From contig PDRS01000006.1 in NCBI GenBank assembly GCA_002746885.1, positions 186,001-250,000 on the forward strand: a stretch of DNA of 64,000 nucleotides, in the 5' to 3' direction. Position numbers and translations under genes: made by a program. The notes beneath the pieces were generated by a model. That model was not told where the DNA came from. It ran no database searches and worked only from the letters and a program-made list of their open reading frames with translations. The DNA comes from Candidatus Saccharimonadota bacterium (GTDB lineage Bacteria; Patescibacteriota; Saccharimonadia; Saccharimonadales; UBA4665). Position 1 is the first letter of the stretch. Each line of letters opens with the position of its first letter. This document shows, one piece after another, positions 52,765 to 62,209 of the stretch.

Positions 52765-54733
52765 TGCTGCCTCCTATGTAACGATAAATATGATCCGCCG
52801 TGAGCGGGTTTTCTCTTCCTGCCATTGGTGATCGCCAGCTTCTACCACCACGACCGCCGATCGAAGCTGACGCGACAGCTGTTGCGAACTCAGCGGGGCT
52901 ACCGTCTGCGTTTGAGCCGGTTTGGCCTGGTCCAACATATATGAATGTGTGTCCCTCACCCTTACTGATGGCAATGTCGCCTGGTTGTAGGTCGGCGGTT
53001 GTTTCGACATCAATTTTTCTATACAAACCACTTTTTTGTATATGTTCATGTTGGCGTTCGACGTTTCCGCCGCCACCGTATTTTGGATCGACACCACTAT
53101 CTCGCATGACGAGCGTTACAAAACCACCACAGTCAACACCGGGCTTTGCAAGAGTACCCACATACCGACCGCCCTCTTTTAGTGCGCTCTTTACAGCCGA
53201 CTCGTATGACGGTTTGAGTTTGGTGTATGGCGGGGATGTGTAGGTCGGCCAGGCGTAGTTAAGCGCGGTTTGCACGGCATCGCCTGCTGCCGCGCCAGAG
53301 CATCCTTCGGAGTTTGACCGAGAGGCGTCCTTTGCGGGGCGAACTGCTCGCATAATCCCATCAGCAATACCCTTTGCGTATATGTCGGTATTGAAGCCTG
53401 TCTGTCCGACTTCGTTATATATCCAGGGTACCTTCGAAAGAAGCTGCACAACGGGTAAATTACCAGCGGAGAGCCCTGGTCTTCCATCAAAGACGATGTC
53501 GTGTATCTTTGCTCCAGGTTCCCCCGCCGCCTTTCGTGCGGCTACCATCGCCTGCGCATAGGCTTGGCTTTTTTGAGCGAGTGCTTTATCTTCAAAAACC
53601 GTTTTTTTGCCGTTTTCATTCGTTCGGTAGTTGCCTACTTTTTGCGGCGACACCCAGGAGGAGGAGCCGCCGAACTTTCCTGGTGTGTTATGTATGCTCA
53701 CGGCTATGGCAGCATTTGCTTTGTTGGCTATTAAGGCACGTTGCTTGAGGTTAACGTAGTCTTTTTCTGATTTTTTTGTCATAATAACGGTGTAACCTTT
53801 TTCTTCGAGAGTTTTTTTGACTTTTTGTGCAACTTCCCATACCTGTTTGCGTTCGGTGGGGTTTGAGCTGTCGCCGATGTATAGGCCGGTTTCGGAGTCT
53901 TTCTCGGCTCCCTGTTTGTCTATGCCGGAATGACCAGGGTCAAGCACAACCTTTCCGGCGCTCCCACGGAGCAAGGAGTCATCCGATACGCACTCGCAGC
54001 CCGTGCTGGCGCTTATGGTGGTGTTTCCTGTTTTGGGGTATTTCAGGGCAATTTGGGCGGCCTTGAAGCGTTCGGTATAGGCTTTGTCTCCCGCACCCTC
54101 CATGGTTATTTCGTAGTATTTTACTGCCTCCATAAGGTCTGTTTGCGTAAACCCAGCAAGCATATTCATGTGGGCCGTGGGGCTTCTGTTGTTCATGTGC
54201 CACCACACAAGGTCAAGCTGTGTCTGTAGTTCGTATATTGGGCCGGTTATACCGGCATCCTCGGCGGCTCTTATGACTTTGCGGGCGGGTGTCCACTGAA
54301 TAAGTCCCCAACCGCCATTTGCGGGGGTTACTTCATTTGGGTCTTTTGTGCGGTCTGGGGTGAACTTGGTTTGTGTGTTTTGCGGGTCTCCTGTCGATTC
54401 GCGCGCGATATTGCCAATGATGGCTGCCGCCTGAATATCTGTCAGAATCGGATTGCCGTTGGCGTCTTTTTTCGAAAGAAAATAGTTATAAGCCTGCTCA
54501 AGGTTTTTTTGGAAATCGCTTGAGGTGACAACAGACCCCGCCGAGCTTTCGCCACAGGAATTAGCGCTGTCTGGCACCCAGTCCTCCCAGCCAAACTTCA
54601 ATGCTTGGCAGTCTAGGTCTGACATTCCGCTTGGGCAGTCTTCCACGGCAACCGCTGGCGGCGCCATAGAGAGAGTGGTAATTATAAGCATACACAATGC
54701 TACTCCAATATACTTAACTCGCTGAAAAAACAT
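52757..54733 (-). CDS. Secreted triple-domain peptidoglycan hydrolase
   Basis: The 658-aa protein has a signal peptide and three wall-cutting modules. Residues about 65-225 match phage tail lysozyme (AAAIIGNIARESTGDPQN, GGWGLIQWTPARK). Residues about 255-455 match N-acetylmuramoyl-L-alanine amidase type 3 (KVVLDPGHSGIDKQG, AIAVSIHNTPG, IYNEVGQTGF). Residues about 500-650 match an NlpC/P60-like cysteine peptidase (PGVDCGGFVTLVM, GEGHTFIYVG). The ATG overlaps the upstream stop (TAATG) and has GGAGGGA. It probably opens the cell wall for the secretion machine. Confidence 0.85.
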   Translation of the reverse strand: MFFQRVKYIGVALCMLIITTLSMAPPAVAVEDCPSGMSDLDCQALKFGWEDWVPDSANSCGESSAGSVVTSSDFQKNLEQAYNYFLSKKDANGNPILTDIQAAAIIGNIARESTGDPQNTQTKFTPDRTKDPNEVTPANGGWGLIQWTPARKVIRAAEDAGITGPIYELQTQLDLVWWHMNNRSPTAHMNMLAGFTQTDLMEAVKYYEITMEGAGDKAYTERFKAAQIALKYPKTGNTTISASTGCECVSDDSLLRGSAGKVVLDPGHSGIDKQGAEKDSETGLYIGDSSNPTERKQVWEVAQKVKKTLEEKGYTVIMTKKSEKDYVNLKQRALIANKANAAIAVSIHNTPGKFGGSSSWVSPQKVGNYRTNENGKKTVFEDKALAQKSQAYAQAMVAARKAAGEPGAKIHDIVFDGRPGLSAGNLPVVQLLSKVPWIYNEVGQTGFNTDIYAKGIADGIMRAVRPAKDASRSNSEGCSGAAAGDAVQTALNYAWPTYTSPPYTKLKPSYESAVKSALKEGGRYVGTLAKPGVDCGGFVTLVMRDSGVDPKYGGGGNVERQHEHIQKSGLYRKIDVETTADLQPGDIAISKGEGHTFIYVGPGQTGSNADGSPAEFATAVASASIGGRGGRSWRSPMAGRENPLTADHIYRYIGGSNE

Positions 54734-57700
54734 TAGCTCCCTCCTCCTGCACAACGACTACTACTTTGGATTGGATCCCAGTGCCATGACTCGCCCGCAA
54801 GCTGCCGAAATCCGTACTTTTCCGCATTATTATACAACCAGTTCCACACAGGGCTGCTCGGGTCTTTTACCCTATTATTACAGCTAGCGCCCACAAGCTT
54901 TATCCCCGTGCCAGCAAAGTCTATCGCGATACCCATCTGGTGATTTGAATCCCCGGGCTTGGCGACGGCGTAGTACGAGTTGCGGTTACATGAATTGTTT
55001 CTGTAGCAAGCTCGGCAGGCGGCGTTATTGTCGCATAGCTCAATAGAGTGTTGCATAGAGCGGTACCCGCTTGCCGCAGAAAGCGTGAGCCCCGAAGCTT
55101 TTGCGTCTTTGAACATTGCAACAGTGTTTGCCGAAATGCGTGCATTTACGACAAGATCTCCATGCGCACCCACAACACCACCCCCTCCATTACTCTCCGA
55201 CGAGGTGCTTTTGAAGCCTGAAACCGCACAAATACGAATCGGTATTTTCTGGCCGTCGTTGTAGCCGTCTACGATACCTAGGTCTCGCGTGCCGTCTGCA
55301 CAGCCCAAAGATTCTGAGCTCGCAAACAACTCAGACTGGTCAATGCTCGAACTATTGCTGTCTATGCTTGTCGTACCGGCGAACGACCCTGTTGGTAGCA
55401 GACCCGCATCAAACATGCCGCCAGCAGAGCTCGCTATTGAACGTATGAGTAGGCACGGCTCGGGTTTATTTGGGGTAGCTTCACCTGTGTCTGGATCCTG
55501 TTCCATACTGTCGAGGAATTCCTTTTCAAAACTACGGTTGGCGCACCGGTCGTTCCAGTATTTTTCTGGGTCGCTTGGGATTTCGGAGGCACCGTAGCCG
55601 AAATGTTTTACGCCGAATGGACTCGATGTTCCGGTCGTTACGGCATTGGCTTTTTGGGCGGAAAAAAGACTTCCCAGACCAGCTCCGAGTCGTTGCGCTG
55701 GCCCTGTGAATAGACTTGCGATGCTCGCGGAGGGTATGCTAGAGCGTGCCGGTAAGCGTAGCGCCAACTGAGAAGTCAGCGAATATGGGGTTTCTGTGCT
55801 CGTTAATCTTGCTAGCAGTGATTTTTCTCGGAAGTTTGCTCGTTCGTCGGCTAGATACTGGTTCTGAATCCGTGTATACGCCGTGTTGGTGATTGGGGCG
55901 GCTCCAGTTTCTAGCATAGCCGCTTTTTCGAACGTTACTTGAGCTCCTGCGGTACTCATCGCTAAAATTCTGCCGCCACTTAGGTTTAGAAAAGGATTGG
56001 GTTTTAGGTGGTCGATGATCCACTGAACGGCGTCACCGATATGCTGTTTTCCCCAGTCGAGAAGAGTCTTGCACGGCCCAATACAGGTCTTTTCGAAGGC
56101 TAGGTTTGCGACTCCGCCGACCCCATCCTCGATTAACAGATATATATCGTTGATTCCGTTGAGCACAGCATCGTTCACGGCCATAAAATTAAAGTAGCCC
56201 TCCACGAAGGGGTTGTGGCGTACGTCGTAGGCTACGTTTGCGGCGTCGCCTGCATTTGTGAAATCTTCCTCGGGGCAGATTTGCATGCCTTGTGGAATAG
56301 GGTTGCCGTCATCGCAAATAAATCCAAGTGAGTTTGGTGCCTGCGCAGAAGCAGTGCCGATAAGCCGCCCGAAAGACGTGAAAACATTATTTTGCGCGAC
56401 TGTTTTTCCGAAATAACTTTCGTATATTGGATGCGTAGTCATGTCCTGCCCTTCGCTGAGCGTATCGGCGAGCGAGCCTGCTGCGGTAAGGTCTATGTTT
56501 CCGCTCTTTAGTTCTCCTGCAGAGCTTTGATACATCGCAAACATACTGGCCGCTGTAGCGGCATTTGTCTCATATGACATATACTTCATGAAAGCTGGCG
56601 CAGTGCTAACAAAGTTTTTTATACTAATGAGCAATGAAATTTGTCCGGCATATGGTATAACCTTCCCGATTGCCTTTCCTGTGGCCTTGCCAGCGGTCTC
56701 AAAGCCAAGTTTTTGACCAAGTTTTTCGCCAATTTTACTAGATAAATATCCACTAAAACCAAGCTTATTGATATCTTTCGCTCTTGTGACTAGTGTGCCT
56801 AACTTTTCAGCCCCCGGACCTCGTATATATGCCTTGAGTTTTGTGTCGAGCTCCCTATGAAAACGGGATTTTGGTTCTTCTCTAGGGTCTGTGGACGGGG
56901 TGATAGTTGCGTCGCAAAAATCTGGATCCATGATACAGTCAATTAGTAGGCCGTATGTTTCACCGGCAACCCCCGAGACTTTTTGCGTAAGCCATAGTTT
57001 ACCGGCGAGGAGCTTGGCTTCTTTTTTATCTGTAAATTTATCTCGAATATCACACGCCATGAGGCAGCGTTTTACGTGGAAACGTCTCTCCAGCAGCTTG
57101 CCATACTGATAGCGTTTATAGGTTTTGTCCCATAAGGTTCCTTCTCTCAGGGCGGTATTTATTGCTCGACGAATGTCGCTCCGTTTCACTTCCTTTGCGT
57201 CAAGGTCAAACAGAGATATCTCGCCCTTTTGTAGCTTGAGGAACTGAGCATCATTCCCTATACTGTGTCCGTTCACAGTCATATAAAACTTGTTAGTTTT
57301 TGTGTTTTTACCAATTATTATGCCGTGCTTTTTCCCAAGCTCCTGCTGGAGCTTACTTTGAGACCAGGCTTGGTACATTTTTGCAATTGGGGTCGTACCT
57401 GAAACAACAACAACGCACCCAGGGTCTATGCTTTTTTTGCACCCAGGGGTGCCAAGAGCTCGCATAACGTGCTTCCCGAGGTATACGCCGAAGGCATTGC
57501 TAATGCCCCTTTGCATGGCTTCTTGCGTTGAAGCCATAGCTTTTCCCTCAATCATGCCCACGAAGGATCCCACTTTAAGGGGTAGCATCAGGAAGAAGAT
57601 AAGAGCGGCGCTGCCTCCACCAACCCCCGCCGCCGCTGTAGCAACAGCAAGCCGTTTGCGGATATTTGACTTACCCTTAAAGCTCTTTGCGAGTCTATCG

Positions 57701-58005
57701 TCTTTCTGTGAGCCTTTTCCGGTAAAGCCTAAGCCAAGTCGTTCCTGGATGTCTCCGAGGGCGCTGTTGCCGTATTTGCTATCTGGTCTTTCCTCTTGGT
57801 CTTTCAGGTCTTTGGCTCTTGCGGCCGTCTCTTTCCTCCATTTTCGCGGATCCCACCAGGGTGCACCCGGCTGCTCTGCGCTACTGGGGGCGCCGGGTGT
57901 GTTGCTGTTTTCTGGGGGTCTGTCGTGGACCTGCGTCGGCTGAACACCTGGATCATTATGGTCGTCGGGGGTGTTATCTTGTTGTTCGTCATCGTAAACT
58001 GACAT
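54733..58005 (-). CDS. Giant membrane protein with C-terminal VanY peptidase
   Basis: The 1090-aa protein has a Pro/Asp-rich cytoplasmic start, a strong membrane segment (about residues 118-150, AAAGVGGGSAALIFFLML), further hydrophobic segments near residues 440-470 and 600-640, and several cysteine pairs. Residues about 930-1085 are a VanY-type D-Ala-D-Ala carboxypeptidase: LSAASGYRSMQHSIE, HQMGIAIDFAG, and GESWHWDP with the expected zinc and catalytic residues. The central part has no recognised family. It sits between VirB4 and the triple hydrolase, with a 3-codon-scale gap from VirB4. Confidence 0.75.
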   Translation of the reverse strand: MSVYDDEQQDNTPDDHNDPGVQPTQVHDRPPENSNTPGAPSSAEQPGAPWWDPRKWRKETAARAKDLKDQEERPDSKYGNSALGDIQERLGLGFTGKGSQKDDRLAKSFKGKSNIRKRLAVATAAAGVGGGSAALIFFLMLPLKVGSFVGMIEGKAMASTQEAMQRGISNAFGVYLGKHVMRALGTPGCKKSIDPGCVVVVSGTTPIAKMYQAWSQSKLQQELGKKHGIIIGKNTKTNKFYMTVNGHSIGNDAQFLKLQKGEISLFDLDAKEVKRSDIRRAINTALREGTLWDKTYKRYQYGKLLERRFHVKRCLMACDIRDKFTDKKEAKLLAGKLWLTQKVSGVAGETYGLLIDCIMDPDFCDATITPSTDPREEPKSRFHRELDTKLKAYIRGPGAEKLGTLVTRAKDINKLGFSGYLSSKIGEKLGQKLGFETAGKATGKAIGKVIPYAGQISLLISIKNFVSTAPAFMKYMSYETNAATAASMFAMYQSSAGELKSGNIDLTAAGSLADTLSEGQDMTTHPIYESYFGKTVAQNNVFTSFGRLIGTASAQAPNSLGFICDDGNPIPQGMQICPEEDFTNAGDAANVAYDVRHNPFVEGYFNFMAVNDAVLNGINDIYLLIEDGVGGVANLAFEKTCIGPCKTLLDWGKQHIGDAVQWIIDHLKPNPFLNLSGGRILAMSTAGAQVTFEKAAMLETGAAPITNTAYTRIQNQYLADERANFREKSLLARLTSTETPYSLTSQLALRLPARSSIPSASIASLFTGPAQRLGAGLGSLFSAQKANAVTTGTSSPFGVKHFGYGASEIPSDPEKYWNDRCANRSFEKEFLDSMEQDPDTGEATPNKPEPCLLIRSIASSAGGMFDAGLLPTGSFAGTTSIDSNSSSIDQSELFASSESLGCADGTRDLGIVDGYNDGQKIPIRICAVSGFKSTSSESNGGGGVVGAHGDLVVNARISANTVAMFKDAKASGLTLSAASGYRSMQHSIELCDNNAACRACYRNNSCNRNSYYAVAKPGDSNHQMGIAIDFAGTGIKLVGASCNNRVKDPSSPVWNWLYNNAEKYGFRQLAGESWHWDPIQSSSRCAGGGS

Positions 58006-58013
58006 TTTTTCAC

Positions 58014-59945
58014 CTATGAAATATTATTTGCGCTTCCTGGGTATAGTTGATTTTGAAGGTCTATGGTACCTTGCGTCTGATCCAGGCTGCCCTGCTTCAT
58101 TGCCTGGATTTGCTGGGGGTTTGTGGTGATAAGACCGGTTTCGGTAGGGCTGGCAACCACTTGAATGTGGACGTGGTTCTGTCCAGCAAAGAATAGACCC
58201 TGCCCCACGGGGAACTGTCCAAGCCGTTTCTTTTCTTCTTCGGTGAGCTTGAAAACATCGGCCAGCACGTCGACAGCGCTACTCGACTGCTTCAGGAGCA
58301 TCTGCATGCTGGCGTTCGCGACGATGGCGCGACCCATGCGCGAGCCCATGAAGTCTTCCACGTCTTGGGTAATGGTGGTAATGCCCAGGTTGTATTTGCG
58401 CGCCCGCTTCGCGAGACTAAAGAGAAAGTTTGCGCTATCTTCATATTTCATGAGCTGCCAGGCTTCATCAACGACCAAAATTCGTTTTTTCTGATCGCCT
58501 TTTGTCTTGTTCCATATGTAGTTTAGTACTATGTACATGGCAACTGGCCGCAGTTCATCTTCGAGGTCGCGAATATTAAACACCACCAGAGGATTGTTGA
58601 TATTGATATTACTTTGTTGACTGAAAATACCCGCAAAAGTGCCGCTTGTATATTTGCGTAGGCGTTGTGCGAGTTGTGGGCCAGTTCCGCCCATGTGAAG
58701 TAATGTGTCGTAGAGGTCAGTAATGGTGGGTGGTACGGATGAATGTGTGAGTGGGTCTTGGGTGATACCCGCTTTGGCGTAGGTGTCCATGAGTGCGGCG
58801 TCTAGATCGGCTTCTTCTGCGGGCGAGAGAGCGGGGGCGAGTGTGTTGTTGCCGCCAAGCAGTTGGGCTTGTGCTCCCCCCATCATGAGGCGCAGTAGTC
58901 CGTGTAGCGTGATGAGGTTTGAGCGCAGGGCGTTATCGGCTTCTTCATCGCTGTCAACTGCTCGCGGCAGGTCAAATGGGTTTATGCGTGTGGTTGAGTT
59001 TAGGCTGAGACGGACATACGCACCGGCGACGGCGTCGCACATTCGCTCGTATTCGTTTTCTGGGTCGATGATGAAAATTTCAGTGCCAAACATAAGGCTA
59101 CGCAGCGCTTCTAGTTTTACGGTAAAGCTCTTTCCTGCGCCAGATTTTGCAAAAACCACCGAATTGCCATTTTCCAGACTGAAACGATCAAATATGACGA
59201 GGCCGCTGTTATGCATGTTTATGCCGTATAAAATACCGTTGTCCTGGCTGAGGTCGGCACTCGTGAACGGAAAGCTCGTGCTGATAGCGCCGGTGCTCAT
59301 GTTGCGGCGTATTTGGAGCTGATCAAGCATTTGTGGGATGACGCTGTTTAGGCCCTGCTCCTGTTGCGAAGTGGCTGGTTTGCTGTAAACGAGCTGTTGG
59401 CCGAGCATACTTTCCACTTTATGGCTGACAAACTCAAGCTCTTCTTGGCTGCTGGCATATATCGTGAAATACAAACCAAAGCGGAAGAAGCGCTCTTCGC
59501 CGACCTGGAGTTTGTCGCGCATTTCTTCGGCGTCAAGTATGGCGGCTTGCTTGCCAGGATCGCGTACGCGGCCTTTTTCTGAATCTATTTGTAGGCCAGC
59601 TTCTAGTTGCGTCACCTTTTTCCGCAAGTTTTCTAGCACAACCTGACTTTCTACGGGGTATACATAAATGGACAGATCCATCACCTCGTCGAGGTTTACC
59701 AACCCGCTCAGCCAACCAGTGTATATCTGTCGCGGATAGCCGTAAACGTAATATGTTCGGGCAAAACGAGTGCCAAGTCTGAAAAACGAACTGGAAAACT
59801 CCAAGCTGCTTGGAGCAATGAAGTCTCTCAGGGCGGTAATACCTTTACGGAAGGCTTCATTTACCTCGGCCTGCTCCTTTGCTTGCTGTGCCTGCGCGAG
59901 CGCAACTGGATCTACTGGCGGCTGCTTCTTTTTACCAAACAGCAT
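58014..59945 (-). CDS. virB4: VirB4/TraC-family type IV secretion ATPase
   Basis: The 643-aa ATPase has an N-terminal TraC-like domain (APSSLEFSSSFFRLGTRFAR) and a C-terminal RecA-like domain with Walker A FAKSGAGKSFTVK near residue 270, Walker B RILVVDEAWQLM near residue 487 and the arginine/Gln segment ITTITQDVEDFMGSRMGR. VirB4 energises pilus assembly or substrate transfer in type IV secretion. A strong GGGAGGAG ribosome site precedes the ATG. Confidence 0.93.
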   Translation of the reverse strand: MLFGKKKQPPVDPVALAQAQQAKEQAEVNEAFRKGITALRDFIAPSSLEFSSSFFRLGTRFARTYYVYGYPRQIYTGWLSGLVNLDEVMDLSIYVYPVESQVVLENLRKKVTQLEAGLQIDSEKGRVRDPGKQAAILDAEEMRDKLQVGEERFFRFGLYFTIYASSQEELEFVSHKVESMLGQQLVYSKPATSQQEQGLNSVIPQMLDQLQIRRNMSTGAISTSFPFTSADLSQDNGILYGINMHNSGLVIFDRFSLENGNSVVFAKSGAGKSFTVKLEALRSLMFGTEIFIIDPENEYERMCDAVAGAYVRLSLNSTTRINPFDLPRAVDSDEEADNALRSNLITLHGLLRLMMGGAQAQLLGGNNTLAPALSPAEEADLDAALMDTYAKAGITQDPLTHSSVPPTITDLYDTLLHMGGTGPQLAQRLRKYTSGTFAGIFSQQSNININNPLVVFNIRDLEDELRPVAMYIVLNYIWNKTKGDQKKRILVVDEAWQLMKYEDSANFLFSLAKRARKYNLGITTITQDVEDFMGSRMGRAIVANASMQMLLKQSSSAVDVLADVFKLTEEEKKRLGQFPVGQGLFFAGQNHVHIQVVASPTETGLITTNPQQIQAMKQGSLDQTQGTIDLQNQLYPGSANNIS

Positions 59946-60024
59946 CAGAAGCTCCTCCCATAAGACAGCCTATGGCGACTGTCGCTTGTTCGAAACCACA
60001 TATCGCTTAGCTGTCTAGCTATCA

Positions 60025-60909
60025 TCATTCCATTTCCCTCTGTAGGTGTTGTTGTGTTGCCCTGCCCTCGCCTTTTTGTATGACTTCGGCAGTGAGGTCG
60101 TTGAAGTTTTTGAGCTGCTGTCTTGTGGCGGTGTCGGGGTTGTAGGTGTCGTAGTACAGCTCTATGAGCTCTTGGGTATCGAGCGGTAAACCCTGCACGC
60201 CGCACTGTTGGAGGCCGCCCAATACTGCCTGAACGCGGTTGCGTAGCTCATCTTTTGCTTTTACAAGGTCTGGTTCGTTGATGACGACGTGACTTTCTGC
60301 TTTGTTAAACAGCTCAATAAAGCCGCTAAAGAAGTTTTTGCTCTGCGTGATCGCCGCCTGTCGCGAATCAGCATTTGGTTCGTACGGTATAACCACATAG
60401 AATTTTTTGTCCATGATGTTGGTTTGCAGTGCAAGTTGATCAATGTAGCCGATGTAATCATCCATCAGTAGGGCAAGAAGCATGTTGTCGTGTTCGGTGC
60501 GGATTTTGTCGAGTTTCTCTATGTATGGCTGAAGGTCAACTTTCTGTGAGCGAACAAAAATTTGGATAGGAAAATAGAGCGAATTCAAAAACCCCTGGTA
60601 AGCGTACTCGGTGCTTTCTTGCTCCTGGGCGCTCATAAGATCAAAGTTAATGCTTTTGACCATGACAACTGCTCGGTATGTTCCGTCGTTCATAATGACG
60701 ATACCGTCGCGAATTTCGGCAATCTGGAGCGCGTTTTGTGTGCTGTTTTGGTTGCTCTTTGGTTTGGTGGCGGCTGTCGGTGGGGTTTGCTGTTGTACGT
60801 TGCCCGCTTGCGTTGCTTGTGTCTGCGGTTGCGGGGCTGGGGGCGACGCATAACCTGTAGGAGGGACTGGCGGTGGTTGAGTTGGGTATGGTTGCTGATC
60901 TGGACTCAT
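60025..60909 (-). CDS. TraC-like protein, VirB4 N-domain homologue
   Basis: The 294-aa protein starts with a Pro/Gln-rich low-complexity region (residues 1-60) and then a domain resembling the N-terminal part of VirB4/TraC proteins (IRDGIVIMNDGTYRAVVMVK, YQGFLNSLYFPIQIFVRSQK, DKKFYVVIPYEP). It has no Walker motifs. It stands directly upstream of virB4 and probably works with the ATPase. A TATACACT/AGG region precedes the ATG. Confidence 0.75.
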   Translation of the reverse strand: MSPDQQPYPTQPPPVPPTGYASPPAPQPQTQATQAGNVQQQTPPTAATKPKSNQNSTQNALQIAEIRDGIVIMNDGTYRAVVMVKSINFDLMSAQEQESTEYAYQGFLNSLYFPIQIFVRSQKVDLQPYIEKLDKIRTEHDNMLLALLMDDYIGYIDQLALQTNIMDKKFYVVIPYEPNADSRQAAITQSKNFFSGFIELFNKAESHVVINEPDLVKAKDELRNRVQAVLGGLQQCGVQGLPLDTQELIELYYDTYNPDTATRQQLKNFNDLTAEVIQKGEGRATQQHLQREME

Positions 60910-60926
60910 AGTGTATACCTGCTAGT

Positions 60927-62075
60927 TTAGCGTAGAGGGATCACGACCTCGCTGTTATCGGTTTCGTCTTTATGGACCTGCCGGGCAATTGTCGCTAGGT
61001 CTAGGTCGTCGTTGCTTGCCAGACTTTTTATTATAGCAGCCTGTCTTTCTGAAGTCATTTGTGCTTTTGCTTTTTCTGCTTGTTGTGCGGCCTGTTCGGC
61101 GGCTCTTTGCTGAGCGGCTGCTCGTGCGTCTGCGGCGATCTCATCGGGTGTTTTTATGTGTTTGAGGTGGTCGTTGGCTATAGTTTGATTGCTACTCTCG
61201 GCTTTTAGTTTTTCGACAAGAGCTTTTTCTTCGGCGGTTGGCGTTGCGGCCTGCGGAATGGGCAGTGTTTCCGTGGCGGCTGTGCTACCCGGTGCGACAA
61301 CGGTGCTGTTCGCGAAGGTTGCTTCATTGGGTGCGGGTTGCGGCTGGTGCATGAACCAATAGTCGTTTGGTGCGGCAGACGGAGTTTGTTGTGGGGTTTG
61401 GGTTTGTGGGGCGGCGCTGTCTGGCTGGTTTGGCGCCCGCATTTGTTGCAGCAGTTTCTGTCGTTGGGATGCGGCTGCGTTTTGTATCATCGAGTCGAAT
61501 TGTTGTGCGACAGGGCTTGTGTCTGTATCGAGCATGTCATCGTCAGCGCGAACGTCAACTCCGCTTACGTCCTGCGGTAACATCGAGGCGTCTACGAGCC
61601 GGTCAGATGCGGCGTAGCTGGGCTGTACGGCGCTCAGATTGACGTTGACGTTCTTGACTGCCCAGCCGCGGCTGTCAATGGTGTCTGCTAGGGCGTGGAG
61701 CCGGCTGCGTACTTCAGTCTGGCTGAGCCCGCTCGAGAGACTATGTTCAACTTTTTTTGGTACGGTTATGGTTACGAGTTCTTTTGCACCGCTTTGATCC
61801 CAGATGCGCTTGCGCGGTTTCACGAAAAACCGCAACTTTGCTATGGCCCACACCTCTGTTGGTTGGTCGCTGCGCCATGGGATAGCTAAAAACGCGGCAA
61901 AAAGCGCCGGAGGTACAAAAAACAGCAGCAAAAACCCTAAACTTTTTGTAGTTGCCCAAAAAGACAGATACAGCAAAAACGCCGCTATGGCAGCGTAAAT
62001 AAACTGCCGCAGCGTTAGTCCGCCGACAATTTTGTCTTCTGCCTCAACATCCTGGAGTACTTTATACGTTGCCAC
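60927..62075 (-). CDS. PrgI-family protein with long linker tail
   Basis: The 382-aa protein has a PrgI-like N-terminal region (VLQDVEAEDKIVGGLTLRQF, two membrane segments at about residues 20-60, PTEVWAIAKLRFFVKPRKRI), and a long Ala/Gln/Pro-rich tail that ends in a helical stretch (QQRAAEQAAQQAEKAKAQ). PrgI is a membrane component of Gram-positive type IV systems (VirB3-like position). I start at GTG 62075 instead of the ORF-track ATG at 62099, since a TATACT box ends exactly 6 nt before this GTG. Confidence 0.82.
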   Translation of the reverse strand: MATYKVLQDVEAEDKIVGGLTLRQFIYAAIAAFLLYLSFWATTKSLGFLLLFFVPPALFAAFLAIPWRSDQPTEVWAIAKLRFFVKPRKRIWDQSGAKELVTITVPKKVEHSLSSGLSQTEVRSRLHALADTIDSRGWAVKNVNVNLSAVQPSYAASDRLVDASMLPQDVSGVDVRADDDMLDTDTSPVAQQFDSMIQNAAASQRQKLLQQMRAPNQPDSAAPQTQTPQQTPSAAPNDYWFMHQPQPAPNEATFANSTVVAPGSTAATETLPIPQAATPTAEEKALVEKLKAESSNQTIANDHLKHIKTPDEIAADARAAAQQRAAEQAAQQAEKAKAQMTSERQAAIIKSLASNDDLDLATIARQVHKDETDNSEVVIPLR

Positions 62076-62081
62076 AATATA

Positions 62082-62087
62082 AGTATA
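62082..62087 (-). promoter_or_regulatory. -10 box of the PrgI gene, leaderless GTG
   Basis: TATACT on the minus strand lies 6 nt before the GTG at 62075, so the PrgI-virB4 operon can be transcribed separately from the upstream VirB6-like gene. Confidence 0.6.
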
Positions 62088-62209
62088 ACCGATAATCATT
62101 GTGACGGTGAATAGCTATGTAACTGGCTGGTCTGATTTTCGCAAATACTCAAAGGGACGACGATCGCCATGTTTGGCTTGTTAAGCTTACGCTGGATTTA
62201 GGAGGAGCC

